Assembly (NCBI GenBank): GCA_948468465.1
Contig: CAOKJJ010000079.1
Location: forward strand, 1-21,566
Reading direction: 5' to 3'
From: an uncultured Eubacterium sp.
GTDB lineage: Bacteria > Bacillota_A > Clostridia > Lachnospirales > Lachnospiraceae
DNA length: 21,566 bases
Shown piece by piece: positions 7,595 to 15,933 of this stretch; within the stretch, counting starts at the first letter, position 1; every line of letters begins with the position of its first letter. A model generated the notes under the pieces. The model was not told the origin of the DNA. It did no database searches and saw nothing but the letters and a program-made list of their open reading frames with translations. The position numbers and the translations under genes are program-made.

Positions 7595-8326
7595 CTATAC
7601 AGTCTTTCTGACTGCATTATCATAAAATTTGAAATAATCCGGACGGTGTCGGGATTGTGTGTATTCAAACATAATGCCGTCACTGTTGTAGGTCTGACTG
7701 CTGACGACTGCCATGCAATTATAATCTTCAGCGTTCATCTTCAAGTATTTTTCATCTATTTGCGTCATTTTTTCTACTGTCATGATTCGCTTGCTGTTTA
7801 CAATCGTCATGTGCAGTGTCTGTTCTAAGTACTGGTAAATGGAATTTTCCGCAATTTCTTTTGTAAGGTCTGGAATGACTTCTTTCAGAAAATAATTGTG
7901 GTTAAGGATCAGCGGTATGTCATCTAAATAATGCAGCCGCTGGATATAATAAATATCTGTTCCGACTGGAAAGCTGGTGTGTGCAGATTGTTTTTCACTG
8001 ATCGAAATTTCAGTAAATAACAGCACCTTTGTATGAGAACGATGGCCATTGCGTGCAGCGGATTCCCGGAAACTTTCAATCTCTCCGATCGTAAATGCGG
8101 TTTGTGATATGGGCTGATAAATATTTCGTACGCCTTTTCCCTGCATCGTCTGTACATAACCATCGGTTACCAAGCGGCTGACTGCTCGTCGAAGCGTGTT
8201 TCTGGAACAGTTATAAGTCTGTATCAGTGTATTTTCGGATGGTAAAAGTTCCTGATAAGCATAAACGTCCGTTTCTATTTTCTGCTTTAAGTCTTTATAA
8301 ATGTCTTCATATCTTGTTTTTGGCAT
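7595..8326 (-). CDS. treR: GntR/HutC-family repressor, TreR-like
   Basis: This cytosolic repressor has 243 residues, the normal size for the HutC subfamily. The N-terminal winged helix covers residues 1-70, with LPSENTLIQTYNCSRNTLRR as the recognition region and the wing GYVQTMQGKGV. A UTRA effector domain follows (about 80-235; FPVGTDIYYIQRLHYLD, LNHNYFLKEVIPDL, FEYTQSRHRPDYF). The sequence strongly recalls clostridial trehalose-operon repressors that sense trehalose-6-phosphate. No trehalose transporter or phosphotrehalase is in the window, so the true effector is uncertain. Two palindromes with core GTTTAAAC, matching the HutC consensus GTnTAnAC, lie in the divergent intergenic region. The repressor therefore likely controls itself and the adjacent HAD gene. 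Confidence 0.85.
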   Translation of the reverse strand: MPKTRYEDIYKDLKQKIETDVYAYQELLPSENTLIQTYNCSRNTLRRAVSRLVTDGYVQTMQGKGVRNIYQPISQTAFTIGEIESFRESAARNGHRSHTKVLLFTEISISEKQSAHTSFPVGTDIYYIQRLHYLDDIPLILNHNYFLKEVIPDLTKEIAENSIYQYLEQTLHMTIVNSKRIMTVEKMTQIDEKYLKMNAEDYNCMAVVSSQTYNSDGIMFEYTQSRHRPDYFKFYDNAVRKTV

Positions 8327-8378
8327 GTTTGTTCACCTCTGACTGGAAAATCATTTTGTGTATGATCTGACAAACTAT

Positions 8379-8407
8379 ATTATAAAAAGAATGAATAAAA
8401 AAGTCAA
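8379..8407 (-). promoter_or_regulatory. Promoter for the TreR-like gene
   Basis: On the minus strand TTGACT (8407-8402), 17-nt spacer, TATAAT (8384-8379). Operator 1 starts four bases upstream of the -35. Confidence 0.7.
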
Positions 8408-8411
8408 TATC

Positions 8412-8423
8412 TTGTTTAAACAA
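8412..8423. promoter_or_regulatory. Operator 1 for the GntR/HutC repressor
   Basis: Perfect 12-bp palindrome TTGTTTAAACAA with the HutC-type core GTTTAAAC. It abuts the repressor's own -35. Confidence 0.7.
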
Positions 8424-8439
8424 ATCTTCAAAAAAGGTA

Positions 8440-8468
8440 TTTACATGTTTAAACAAGTATGATATAAT
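8440..8468 (+). promoter_or_regulatory. Promoter for the HAD gene, with operator 2 in its spacer
   Basis: TTTACA (8440-8445), 17-nt spacer, TATAAT (8463-8468). The spacer holds operator 2, TGTTTAAACA (8446-8455), so repressor binding would block RNA polymerase directly. The centres of operators 1 and 2 are 33 bp apart, about three helical turns. Confidence 0.75.
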
Positions 8469-8484
8469 ATAATATAATATAATA
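8463..8484 (+). repeat. TATAA pentanucleotide repeat over the -10
   Basis: Four tandem TATAA units plus a partial unit. Each junction recreates TATAAT, giving several -10 hexamers 5 bp apart. A change in unit number would shift start-site choice. Confidence 0.7.
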
Positions 8485-8507
8485 CATAACTAGAAGAAGT
8501 GTACGTT

Positions 8508-8570
8508 ATGGAGCAATATGAATTTGCGGTTTTTGGAAACATAAAGGATAAAAAAGGCGGTGATTTATGA
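8508..8570 (+). CDS. Possible 20-residue leader peptide overlapping the HAD start
   Basis: A 20-codon frame (MEQYEF... to ...GGDL) lies between the promoter and the HAD gene. Its TGA overlaps the HAD ATG as ATGA, the classic layout for translational coupling. AGAAGAAG upstream is a weak ribosome site. The HAD gene's own site (AAGGCGG) is also imperfect, so coupling would make sense. It could equally be chance. Confidence 0.35.
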   Translation: MEQYEFAVFGNIKDKKGGDL

Positions 8571-9370
8571 AAAACGATATTAAGCTGGTAGCTGTTGATG
8601 TTGACGGTACATTTGTACGATCAGACTATACTTATGATGAAGTGCGGTTTCAGCATATTTTATCCTGTATGAAAGATGTTGGCTGTCAGTTTGTAGTAGC
8701 GAGCGGCAATCAATATTATCAGTTAAGAGATTTGTTTCCAGGATATTATGATGAACTTTCTTTTGTAGCAGAAAATGGGGCATTCGTAAAAGATCATAAG
8801 GAACTTGTCTTTGCTGCGAATATGCCAAAAGAAACAGTTGATGATGTCATTGACGTATGCAGCGAGTATCCCGAAATAAGGAATGTTTTATGTGGGGTAA
8901 AAAGTGCGTATTGTCAGCGTGGAGCGGTTAGTCAGGAGTTTTTTGAACTTACAAATATCTATTATCATCGGTTGGAGTGGACAGATGATTTGAAAAAGGT
9001 AGAAGATCAGATATTAAAGTTTGCGCCAACGGTTCCGGAAGAAAAAACCTATGATTACTACGATATATTTTGCAAAAGACTCAAAGGAAAAGTTGAACCT
9101 ACTACGAGCGGTCACGGTTCGATTGATTTAATCGTTCCAGGCTGTCATAAAGCTTCTGGTTTGAAAAGGCTTGCGGAACGCTGGGGACTTGTTCTGGAAC
9201 AGTGTGCCGCTTTTGGGGACGGAGGAAATGATCTGGAAATGCTGAACTATTGCCGGTATAGTTATGCAATGGAAAACGCGTCATCAGAGGTGAAAAAAGC
9301 GGCAAAATATATATGCCCTTCGAATGATGAAGATGGTGTGCTTGAGGTACTGGAGAAGATTTTTGCGTAA
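8567..9370 (+). CDS. Cof-type HAD hydrolase, probable sugar phosphatase
   Basis: This 267-residue protein belongs to the HAD IIB (Cof) group. Motif I is DVDGTF (nucleophile Asp near residue 11). Motif II is the Ser of VASGNQYYQL, motif III the Lys in HKASGLKRL, and motif IV GDGGNDLEML. It closely resembles E. coli YbiV/SupH, including ASGNQYYQL, SFVAENGA and TSGHGSIDLIVPG, which dephosphorylates sugar phosphates such as erythrose-4-P and ribose-5-P. Being divergent from a TreR-like repressor, with an operator inside its promoter, points to induction by a phosphorylated sugar and a role in draining sugar-phosphate stress; that is inference. Its ATG overlaps the stop of a 20-residue upstream frame. 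Confidence 0.9.
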   Translation: MKNDIKLVAVDVDGTFVRSDYTYDEVRFQHILSCMKDVGCQFVVASGNQYYQLRDLFPGYYDELSFVAENGAFVKDHKELVFAANMPKETVDDVIDVCSEYPEIRNVLCGVKSAYCQRGAVSQEFFELTNIYYHRLEWTDDLKKVEDQILKFAPTVPEEKTYDYYDIFCKRLKGKVEPTTSGHGSIDLIVPGCHKASGLKRLAERWGLVLEQCAAFGDGGNDLEMLNYCRYSYAMENASSEVKKAAKYICPSNDEDGVLEVLEKIFA

Positions 9371-9418
9371 AGATCTATCAGGTAAGTTTCTATCATGACC
9401 TAACCGGGGTGCATCAGA

Positions 9419-9456
9419 AAAACGCAGCACAATGTCAATTCTGCCGCGTTTTTTTG
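9419..9456. terminator. Rho-independent terminator after the HAD gene
   Basis: AAAACGCAGC (9419-9428) pairs with GCCGCGTTTT (9443-9452) with one mismatch, followed by a T-run on the plus strand. The A-run on the other side lets it serve the convergent Fe-S gene only weakly. Confidence 0.7.
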
Positions 9457-9457
9457 A

Positions 9458-10774
9458 TTATTTATTTTTTGATTTCTGCATAGAAAGTATCTTATCAAGA
9501 TATATAGACTTAAATTGTTTACTGGCAAGCGCTTGTTTCAGAGGCGGAAGTTTTAATATCGTTCCGAATACCGCAGCCATTGCCCTATGGTTTGCAAAAG
9601 CCTGATTGTCGAAAATCAGATTCTGCAGAGTACCTTTTTCAATTGCCTGCAGAACAAACCGATGTGTACTGTTTACTGGTGTAATGACCGAAACAGGGCG
9701 GCGTTCCAGCTGAATGGCTCCAACAGGACAATTGCGTGCGCATACTCCACAGCCGAGACAGATTTCCGTGTCAATGACAGGCTGTTTTTTGTCTGCTTTA
9801 GCCGTGCCTTGCTCAGATGTCTGGTTTTCCTTTTTTTTCATTTCAATTGCCAGAATCGGACAGACATCTGCGCATTTTCCGCATCCAATGCATGTCTGCA
9901 TAGAGATCTTTGGAATATAATTCGTTGTAGCTACAGGCTGCATCGGGCTGAAATGTCTTGCGGCCTGCAGTGCTTCGCAGCAGCATCCGCAGCAGTTGCA
10001 TATAAATGCCGGATGTTCTCTGACATTTTCACCGATCTGTACCAGATTGCTGGCATAGGAACGTTCCAGCGCGTCTTTTGCTTCTTCTTTTGATATAAGA
10101 CGCGCATATCCTCCATGTTCGGCAAGAGATCGTGCAACATTATCAAATGTCAGGCAGACATCCCATGGCGCCTGGATTTCACATGGATGGCCTGCATGAT
10201 ACATTTTATGCCGGCAGTAGCAGGTTCCAAGACCGATGTATTTTGCTTCTTCTACAATATGTGTGGCACGTTCATAATCTAATATATGATTTGTCTTGCT
10301 GTTGGTCAGTACCGGCTCCTGTACGAATACACGGCCTAATCTCGTCTCTGTTACAAAAAACAGATCTTTTATAAAGTCTTCTTCTACATTCATATATTGG
10401 TAGTAAAGCTGACTAAGATATTTCTGATCAATATCACCTCTTGTACGCATCAGAGCAAACTCGATAAATCCTGCCATTGGAGGAGGCATTACAAATTGGC
10501 GCTGTCCATGGTATTCAGAATCTACAAGCAATGCTTTCTCACAAAGATGATCGAGCAGTTTTTCCGCTTTTGCTTCGGTAGTTCCCCATATTTTTGCAGC
10601 TTTTTTCAGAGTAAAGGGACGAACTGGGAGTAATGCCGCCCATTTTGCTTCTTTTTCTGTATATAATACCTGCAGGATTTTGTAAAGTGTGTCAGAAGGA
10701 GGCGCACCTTGTGTAAACCAGTTAATTCGTTCTTCCAGATTTTTGTAGGCGTCTCGCGTTGTTAAATGTCCCAT
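9458..10774 (-). CDS. Fe-S protein with N-terminal winged-helix-like region and two 4Fe-4S clusters
   Basis: The ATG at 10774 is preferred because AGGAGG sits nine bases before it; the ATG two codons upstream (10780) is only three bases from the same site. Numbering from that upstream ATG, residues about 55-90 (LKKAAKIWGTTEAKAEKLLD) resemble a winged helix. A Cys/His group CYCRHK is at 187-192 and a run CNCCGCCC at 261-268. Two bacterial ferredoxin motifs follow: C297IGCGKCADVCP and C341LGCGVCARNCP. The product is probably a cytosolic electron-transfer or redox-responsive protein. Similar 4Fe-4S proteins are common in anaerobic Clostridia and poorly characterised. It is monocistronic here, with a minus-strand extended -10 promoter. 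Confidence 0.8.
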   Translation of the reverse strand: MGHLTTRDAYKNLEERINWFTQGAPPSDTLYKILQVLYTEKEAKWAALLPVRPFTLKKAAKIWGTTEAKAEKLLDHLCEKALLVDSEYHGQRQFVMPPPMAGFIEFALMRTRGDIDQKYLSQLYYQYMNVEEDFIKDLFFVTETRLGRVFVQEPVLTNSKTNHILDYERATHIVEEAKYIGLGTCYCRHKMYHAGHPCEIQAPWDVCLTFDNVARSLAEHGGYARLISKEEAKDALERSYASNLVQIGENVREHPAFICNCCGCCCEALQAARHFSPMQPVATTNYIPKISMQTCIGCGKCADVCPILAIEMKKKENQTSEQGTAKADKKQPVIDTEICLGCGVCARNCPVGAIQLERRPVSVITPVNSTHRFVLQAIEKGTLQNLIFDNQAFANHRAMAAVFGTILKLPPLKQALASKQFKSIYLDKILSMQKSKNK

Positions 10775-10847
10775 TTCCATGTACCTCCTGTCATATGATT
10801 GATTTCACATCTCATAAAAAGCATTTTTTCACATATGCTGCAGTATT

Positions 10848-10856
10848 AGTATAGCA
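10848..10856 (-). promoter_or_regulatory. Extended -10 promoter for the Fe-S gene
   Basis: On the minus strand TGCTATACT forms an extended -10 (TG-n-TATACT). No good -35 is visible 17 nt further upstream. Confidence 0.4.
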
Positions 10857-11027
10857 CAGAATAGAGAAAATATGGAAGCTAATATACAAAATAGAAAATA
10901 AGAACTAATAATTGAGGAATCTATTTAATTATGATAGAATGTTTGATAGTAATATATGGAAACATAATAATTTATAATACGCAGCAGTCAGGCAGAGCAA
11001 AAGAAAAAGTATGACGGGATATATATC

Positions 11028-14000
11028 ATGAAGATTTTACGTAAATTAGCAGGAATATCAATTATTTTAACGATTCTTTTTATGATAATCTCTCTGTTTC
11101 GGTTTCAGACAGAAGAAGACAGTTCCCTGCTTCCAAAACAAATTGAATATTTTATGAATGAAGGCTGGACAATGGCGTTCGTGGAACTGGGCAGCCAATA
11201 TGAATCTGAAGCGCAGTTAGAAAATGCTGAGAATATTCAGCAGCTGTTTGAAAGGTCACAGACAATGGGAGCATGTCAAAAAATGGATCTTCCGTATGAA
11301 GGCAAGAACAGCAGCGGGACTGACAGCATTACAATATTTCAGAATACGATATCAAAAGATTATGCGGGACTGACGTTAAATTTTTCAACTGCGAATGCAG
11401 TGGTACATGTTATTTTAGATGGGGAAGTCATTTATCATTCGGAACCGGAAAAAGGCGGCGAAGAAGGGCATACGGCAAGAAAAACTGATAATTTTGTAGA
11501 TATCCCAAACGTAATTGATGATGGGGAGCTGATGATTACACTGCTGTCTGTTGAGCCAGACGCAGCAGTGATACTGGAAGAAGCCAGTGTGGAAACGCGT
11601 GATTTGGTAGTCATCGGCGTAGTTGGAAATAATATTGCGGATATCGGGTGCTGTCTGATTATTATCATTATGGCAATTATTATGTTTGTGCTGGCATTGA
11701 TACGGTGGTATACGGGCCAGCCGTCGCGTGGGGAAATGTATCTGGGACTGGCCGGATTGGCCGCAGCCGTCTATTGTTTTATTGGAACGGATACGCTGAG
11801 TATCTTTTATAACTTACAGGAAGCTTATGAAATGCAGGAATATTTGGTGCTGCTGCTTCCTTTGTTTTTGGCACAGTATTTTGAACGAAATCTGCATATG
11901 GTATTTCCACGCCGCTTTTCTGTATTGCTTTGCTGTATGAGTACGCATGCGGTCATACAGATTATGCTGCATTTGCTCGGAATAAAGGATCTGCGAAATA
12001 TGGTGAATTTGTCTGCGGCTGCTGTGGGAATCGTTTGTTTAGCTGCCATCATCAGCCTGGTTCAGTATGATTATCAGCATAAAAGCTATCAGACGGTGCT
12101 TTCTGTTTTGGCAATGGTTGTGCTTTTATCAGGGGGCATTGCCAATGTAATGATAAATATTATGCTGCAGGGAGAACATGTTAATACAGCTGGACAGTAC
12201 AGCATGACGGTGTTTGGCATTATGATGGCGGTTATGCATGTGTATCGGCTGTCTAAAGAGTATCGGGCGGATGCGGAAATGCGTCTGCAAAAAATAAAGC
12301 AGCAGAATATGTGTCTGGAGCAGGCAACGCAGGAAGCGGAGGCGGCAAAACAGGAAGCCTGGGCCGCAAATGAAGCAAAGGGAAAATTTTTGGCACATAT
12401 GTCTCATGAAATCCGTACGCCGATCAATGCGGTGCTTGGAATGGATGAAATGATACTGCGGGAATCGCGGGAACGTCAGATCAAAGAGTATGCGATGGAT
12501 ATTTATATGGCCGGGCAGACATTGCTTTCACTTGTAAATGATATTTTGGATTTTTCGAAGATTGAGTCGGGCAAGATGGAAATTATACCGGCAGAGTATG
12601 ATTTAAGCAGCGTGATCCATGATTTGGCAAATATGGCTGCACAGCGTGCGGAGGAAAAAAATATTGATCTGAAAGTAGAAGTGAGCTGTGATATCCCGTC
12701 AAGATTATATGGAGACGATGTACGGATTCGGCAGATACTGACCAATATTTTGACAAATGCTGTAAAGTATACGCATGAAGGAACGGTGTGGCTGCGGGTA
12801 AAAAGCAAAAAGAAGGCAGATCACATCATGCTTCAATTTGAAGTAGAAGACACTGGCATTGGAATAAAAAAAGAGGATTTGCCGAAATTATCAGCTGAAT
12901 TTGAACGAATTGAAGAAGACCGCAACCGGAATATAGAAGGTACGGGACTTGGGATGAGCATTACGATGCAGCTTCTTACATTGCTTGGAAGCAAATTAAA
13001 CGTAGAGAGTGAGTATGGAAAAGGATCAAAATTTTCTTTTGACCTGGAACAAGAGGTTGTTGATCAGACGCCAATTGGTGATTTTGAAGTAAGAGTGCAG
13101 CAAATTGCCGAAGATTATACATACAGTTCAAAATTCTGTGCTCCGCAGGCAAAGATACTTGTTGTGGATGATAATGCTGTTAACCGCAAAGTATTGCGGA
13201 ATTTATTAAAAGAAACACAGATTCAGGTGACGGATGCCGGAGGGGGTATGGAATGTCTGAGGCTTGTGCAGGAAGAACACTATGATTTGATTTTTCTGGA
13301 TCATATGATGCCGGAGATGGACGGCATAGAGACGCTGCGGGAGATCAAAAAGCTTGCTGATTTTCCATGTCTGCATACGCCGATCGTAGTATTAACGGCA
13401 AACGCTGTATCAGGTGCGAAAGAAAAATATTTAGCGGAAGGATTTGACGATTTTTTATCAAAGCCTGTGGTGCCGGAAAAGCTGGAGAAAATGATTCAAA
13501 AGATGCTTCCAAAAGAATTGATGATGGATGTTCAGCAGCTGCCGGCAGAAGGACAGCAGGACTTCTCAGAAGAAATGCCGCAGGTAGACGGCCTGGACTG
13601 GCACTATGCATGGATGCATCTGCCGGACAGAGAATTGCTGGAATATACGGTGAAAGAATTTTATGCACAGATTATGTCTGCCGCAGATCATCTGCAGCAG
13701 TCATTTGAACAGGCTGCTTTAGATTCCTATCGCATTCAGGTACATGCAATGAAGAGCCTGGCTGCAACGGTAGGAATTCTGCCGCTTTCTGGTGCTGCAA
13801 AAATGCTGGAAGATGCGGCAAGAGAGGAAAATATAGAGGTGATAGCATCATTGACGCCTGTATTTTTAAAAGAATGGCGCAGTTATCATGAAAAATTGCA
13901 GGGCATTTTTGGCATAGAAGCCGTCGGCAAAAAAGAAATGACGGATCCTTCCATACTAAAGGCACTTGTGGAAATGGTGCGGATTAGCATGCATGAGATG

Positions 14001-14156
14001 GATATCGACAATGCAGATGATCTGATCAGGCAGCTGAGGGAATATGAATATCCGGACGGAATAAGCGAAATGATACAAAAACTGGAACATGCAGTTACAA
14101 ATTTGGATGCAGAAGAAGCAGAGCGGACTGCAGATTTATTACTGGAATGTATTTGA
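11028..14156 (+). CDS. Hybrid sensor histidine kinase with receiver and Hpt domains
   Basis: This 1042-residue membrane kinase has a first membrane helix at about residues 8-26. An extracytoplasmic sensor region follows (27-195). About seven hydrophobic helices (200-405) resemble 7TM receptor-type kinases. A coiled-coil linker leads into HisKA with FLAHMSHEIRTPINAVLGM (His460). The ATPase domain shows the N-box RQILTNILTNAVKYT, DTGIGIKKEDL and GTGLGMSIT. The receiver carries ILVVDDN, phospho-acceptor Asp758 (LIFLDHMMPEMDG) and Lys812. A C-terminal Hpt domain has VHAMKSLAATVG (His906). This is a complete phosphorelay His-Asp-His, so an outside receiver should take the phosphate; the next gene, 40 bp downstream, is the obvious partner. 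The ribosome site is weak (GACGGGA), and a TATAAT at 10973-10978 is a candidate -10. The ligand is unknown. Confidence 0.92.
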   Translation: MKILRKLAGISIILTILFMIISLFRFQTEEDSSLLPKQIEYFMNEGWTMAFVELGSQYESEAQLENAENIQQLFERSQTMGACQKMDLPYEGKNSSGTDSITIFQNTISKDYAGLTLNFSTANAVVHVILDGEVIYHSEPEKGGEEGHTARKTDNFVDIPNVIDDGELMITLLSVEPDAAVILEEASVETRDLVVIGVVGNNIADIGCCLIIIIMAIIMFVLALIRWYTGQPSRGEMYLGLAGLAAAVYCFIGTDTLSIFYNLQEAYEMQEYLVLLLPLFLAQYFERNLHMVFPRRFSVLLCCMSTHAVIQIMLHLLGIKDLRNMVNLSAAAVGIVCLAAIISLVQYDYQHKSYQTVLSVLAMVVLLSGGIANVMINIMLQGEHVNTAGQYSMTVFGIMMAVMHVYRLSKEYRADAEMRLQKIKQQNMCLEQATQEAEAAKQEAWAANEAKGKFLAHMSHEIRTPINAVLGMDEMILRESRERQIKEYAMDIYMAGQTLLSLVNDILDFSKIESGKMEIIPAEYDLSSVIHDLANMAAQRAEEKNIDLKVEVSCDIPSRLYGDDVRIRQILTNILTNAVKYTHEGTVWLRVKSKKKADHIMLQFEVEDTGIGIKKEDLPKLSAEFERIEEDRNRNIEGTGLGMSITMQLLTLLGSKLNVESEYGKGSKFSFDLEQEVVDQTPIGDFEVRVQQIAEDYTYSSKFCAPQAKILVVDDNAVNRKVLRNLLKETQIQVTDAGGGMECLRLVQEEHYDLIFLDHMMPEMDGIETLREIKKLADFPCLHTPIVVLTANAVSGAKEKYLAEGFDDFLSKPVVPEKLEKMIQKMLPKELMMDVQQLPAEGQQDFSEEMPQVDGLDWHYAWMHLPDRELLEYTVKEFYAQIMSAADHLQQSFEQAALDSYRIQVHAMKSLAATVGILPLSGAAKMLEDAAREENIEVIASLTPVFLKEWRSYHEKLQGIFGIEAVGKKEMTDPSILKALVEMVRISMHEMDIDNADDLIRQLREYEYPDGISEMIQKLEHAVTNLDAEEAERTADLLLECI

Positions 14157-14196
14157 TATGGGGAATGGCTGGTCGCAGTTACTGGAGGAGGAAAAA

Positions 14197-14976
14197 ATGA
14201 AAAAAATATTATTAATAGGAAAGCTGAATCATGTCATGAAAGAGACAAACAAGTTTTTATCACAGTATTTTCATGTACAGCTGTGTTCAGAAAATGCGGG
14301 TGTATTGGAGGGGATGCTTAAGATTGTCAGTCCGGATCTGGTTATGATCAGCCTGATAGGCGCATACGATATAGATACGTCTATCTTTTTTCTGCTGAGC
14401 AGTCAATATCCGAACATTCCAGTACTGACAATCGGCACGAAAGAGGAAAGCAGCACATTTTTTAAATATTATGAAGAAAGTCAGTTTGAAAATTTGATCC
14501 GTCCGGTAGAACATACGATGATTATGGAAGCAGTATGCAGGAGGCTGGGTATAGATCAAAATGAGGCGGAACAAGAAGCAGCGGGGGAGAAAAACGAAAA
14601 AACAGGAAGAAAACTAATTCTGGTTGTAGATGATAATGGTACGGCACTGCGTACGATGAAAGCGATGCTTCAGGACAAGTATAATGTAGCTTTGGCAATT
14701 TCCGGAGCACAGGCGATGACTTCGATTGGAAAAAGACGGCCGGATTTGATACTGTTGGATTATGAAATGCCGGTTTGTGACGGCAGGATGACTTTGGAAA
14801 TGATTCGTGCGGATGAAGATATGAAAGACATCCCCGTTATTTTTCTGACAGCGATCAATGACAGGGCAAATATTGAAGCAGTCTTAAGATTAAAGCCAGC
14901 TGGATACTTTTTAAAACCGGCAGAGAAAAACCGCTTGCTGGCAGAAATTGATAAAATATTAAACTCTGCAAAATGA
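14197..14976 (+). CDS. Two-receiver response regulator, first receiver degenerate
   Basis: The ATG at 14197 is chosen because GGAGGAGG precedes it and MKKILLIGK is a normal receiver start. The product is 259 residues. The C-terminal receiver (139-257) is complete: VVDDN with Asp145/146, phospho-acceptor Asp188 in LILLDYEMPVCDG, Thr218 and Lys240 in FLKPAEK. The N-terminal half (1-118) has receiver-like spacing but lacks the key residues: DLVMISL has Ser where the acceptor Asp should be, and LIRPV has Arg for the Lys. There is no DNA-binding or enzyme output domain. It therefore probably works by protein contact or as a relay node for the upstream kinase. Confidence 0.88.
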   Translation: MKKILLIGKLNHVMKETNKFLSQYFHVQLCSENAGVLEGMLKIVSPDLVMISLIGAYDIDTSIFFLLSSQYPNIPVLTIGTKEESSTFFKYYEESQFENLIRPVEHTMIMEAVCRRLGIDQNEAEQEAAGEKNEKTGRKLILVVDDNGTALRTMKAMLQDKYNVALAISGAQAMTSIGKRRPDLILLDYEMPVCDGRMTLEMIRADEDMKDIPVIFLTAINDRANIEAVLRLKPAGYFLKPAEKNRLLAEIDKILNSAK

Positions 14977-15039
14977 TGCATAACTATCCGTTTTCAGGCA
15001 ACACTATTCTTAAAACAAAGAAAAAGGTGGATGGTGTAA

Positions 15040-15933
15040 ATGAAAAGGAATAGAATGCGAAGATTTATTCAACAAAAACAATATGCGATTGCTTCTCTCG
15101 TTTTATTTATGGCAATTGCGGCAATGACAGGCGTATATGTATCCAACCGTATTACGAATGAACGTCAGGAACAGGAACTTGCGCAAAAGCAAAAGGAATT
15201 GGCGGATGCAGCTGATCGGAAAACAGAACATGCTGTTGTTTCTGATCAAAGCAGCGATCCTTTTGTCAATTCTGCAATACTTCCGGACGAGGAGGAAGAT
15301 TTGGCAAGCGTTTCTTCTATTATAAAGCCAAAAGATATAAAATCAAAAGAAAATACACAGGACAATAAGAAAAAAGAGCAGGATACACAGGCTGATACAG
15401 ACACGCAAAAAACAGAACAAAAAGACACAGCAGAATCGAATGCAGAAAAGAAACAGCCAGAGCAAAAACAGACAAAACAGGATGCACAGGCACATTCCAA
15501 TGCTGCTGTTTCCCTGAACTTTACGGCAGAATCTGATTTGAGCTGGCCGCTTCAGGGAGATGTGATCTTAAATTACAGTATGGACCAGACTGTATATTTT
15601 GCGACACTGGAACAATATAAATACAATCCTGCGCTTATTATTGCCGGTAAAGTAAATGATCCGGTAAATGCGGCGGCAACCGGAAAAATTACAGATATCT
15701 CAGCAAATGAAGAAACCGGGCTTACGGTTACGATGGATCTTGGAAACGGCTACAGCGCTGTATACGGACAGCTCAAGGAAGTGTTATATAAAGAAGGAGC
15801 GACTGTGGAGGCCGGAAATGCGATCGGTTATGTAGCAGAGCCGACGAAATATTATTCGGTGGAAGGAAGCAATCTGTATTTTGAACTGTTAAAAGGGGAT
15901 GAACCAGTAGATCCCATGCAGTTTATGCAGTAA
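15040..15933 (+). CDS. Membrane-anchored LytM/M23-like protein (SpoIIQ-like), zinc ligands missing
   Basis: This 297-residue protein has a short cytoplasmic N-terminus and one membrane helix (about 15-35). A Lys/Gln/Glu/Asp-rich low-complexity stalk spans about 40-155, and a C-terminal LytM fold about 165-297 (LSWPLQGDVILNYS, GLTVTMDLGNGYSAVYGQL). The overall plan matches the sporulation protein SpoIIQ, which docks with SpoIIIAH between mother cell and forespore. Every position expected for zinc or catalysis is changed. The HxxxD motif region reads YNPALIIAG, the usual AHL is GQL, and HLHFE is NLYFE, so it should be a scaffold and not a peptidase. AAGGTGG lies upstream of the ATG. No terminator is evident before or after. 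A non-sporulation wall-scaffold role is possible. Confidence 0.75.
   Translation: MKRNRMRRFIQQKQYAIASLVLFMAIAAMTGVYVSNRITNERQEQELAQKQKELADAADRKTEHAVVSDQSSDPFVNSAILPDEEEDLASVSSIIKPKDIKSKENTQDNKKKEQDTQADTDTQKTEQKDTAESNAEKKQPEQKQTKQDAQAHSNAAVSLNFTAESDLSWPLQGDVILNYSMDQTVYFATLEQYKYNPALIIAGKVNDPVNAAATGKITDISANEETGLTVTMDLGNGYSAVYGQLKEVLYKEGATVEAGNAIGYVAEPTKYYSVEGSNLYFELLKGDEPVDPMQFMQ

Noticed and set aside
9587..10093. 168-residue plus-strand frame opposite the Fe-S gene
   Set aside because: Cys/Phe-rich shadow of the sense gene, no ribosome site.
10943..10978. TTGATA/TATAAT as promoter of the histidine kinase
   Set aside because: The spacer is 24 nt, too long; only the -10 is kept as a candidate.
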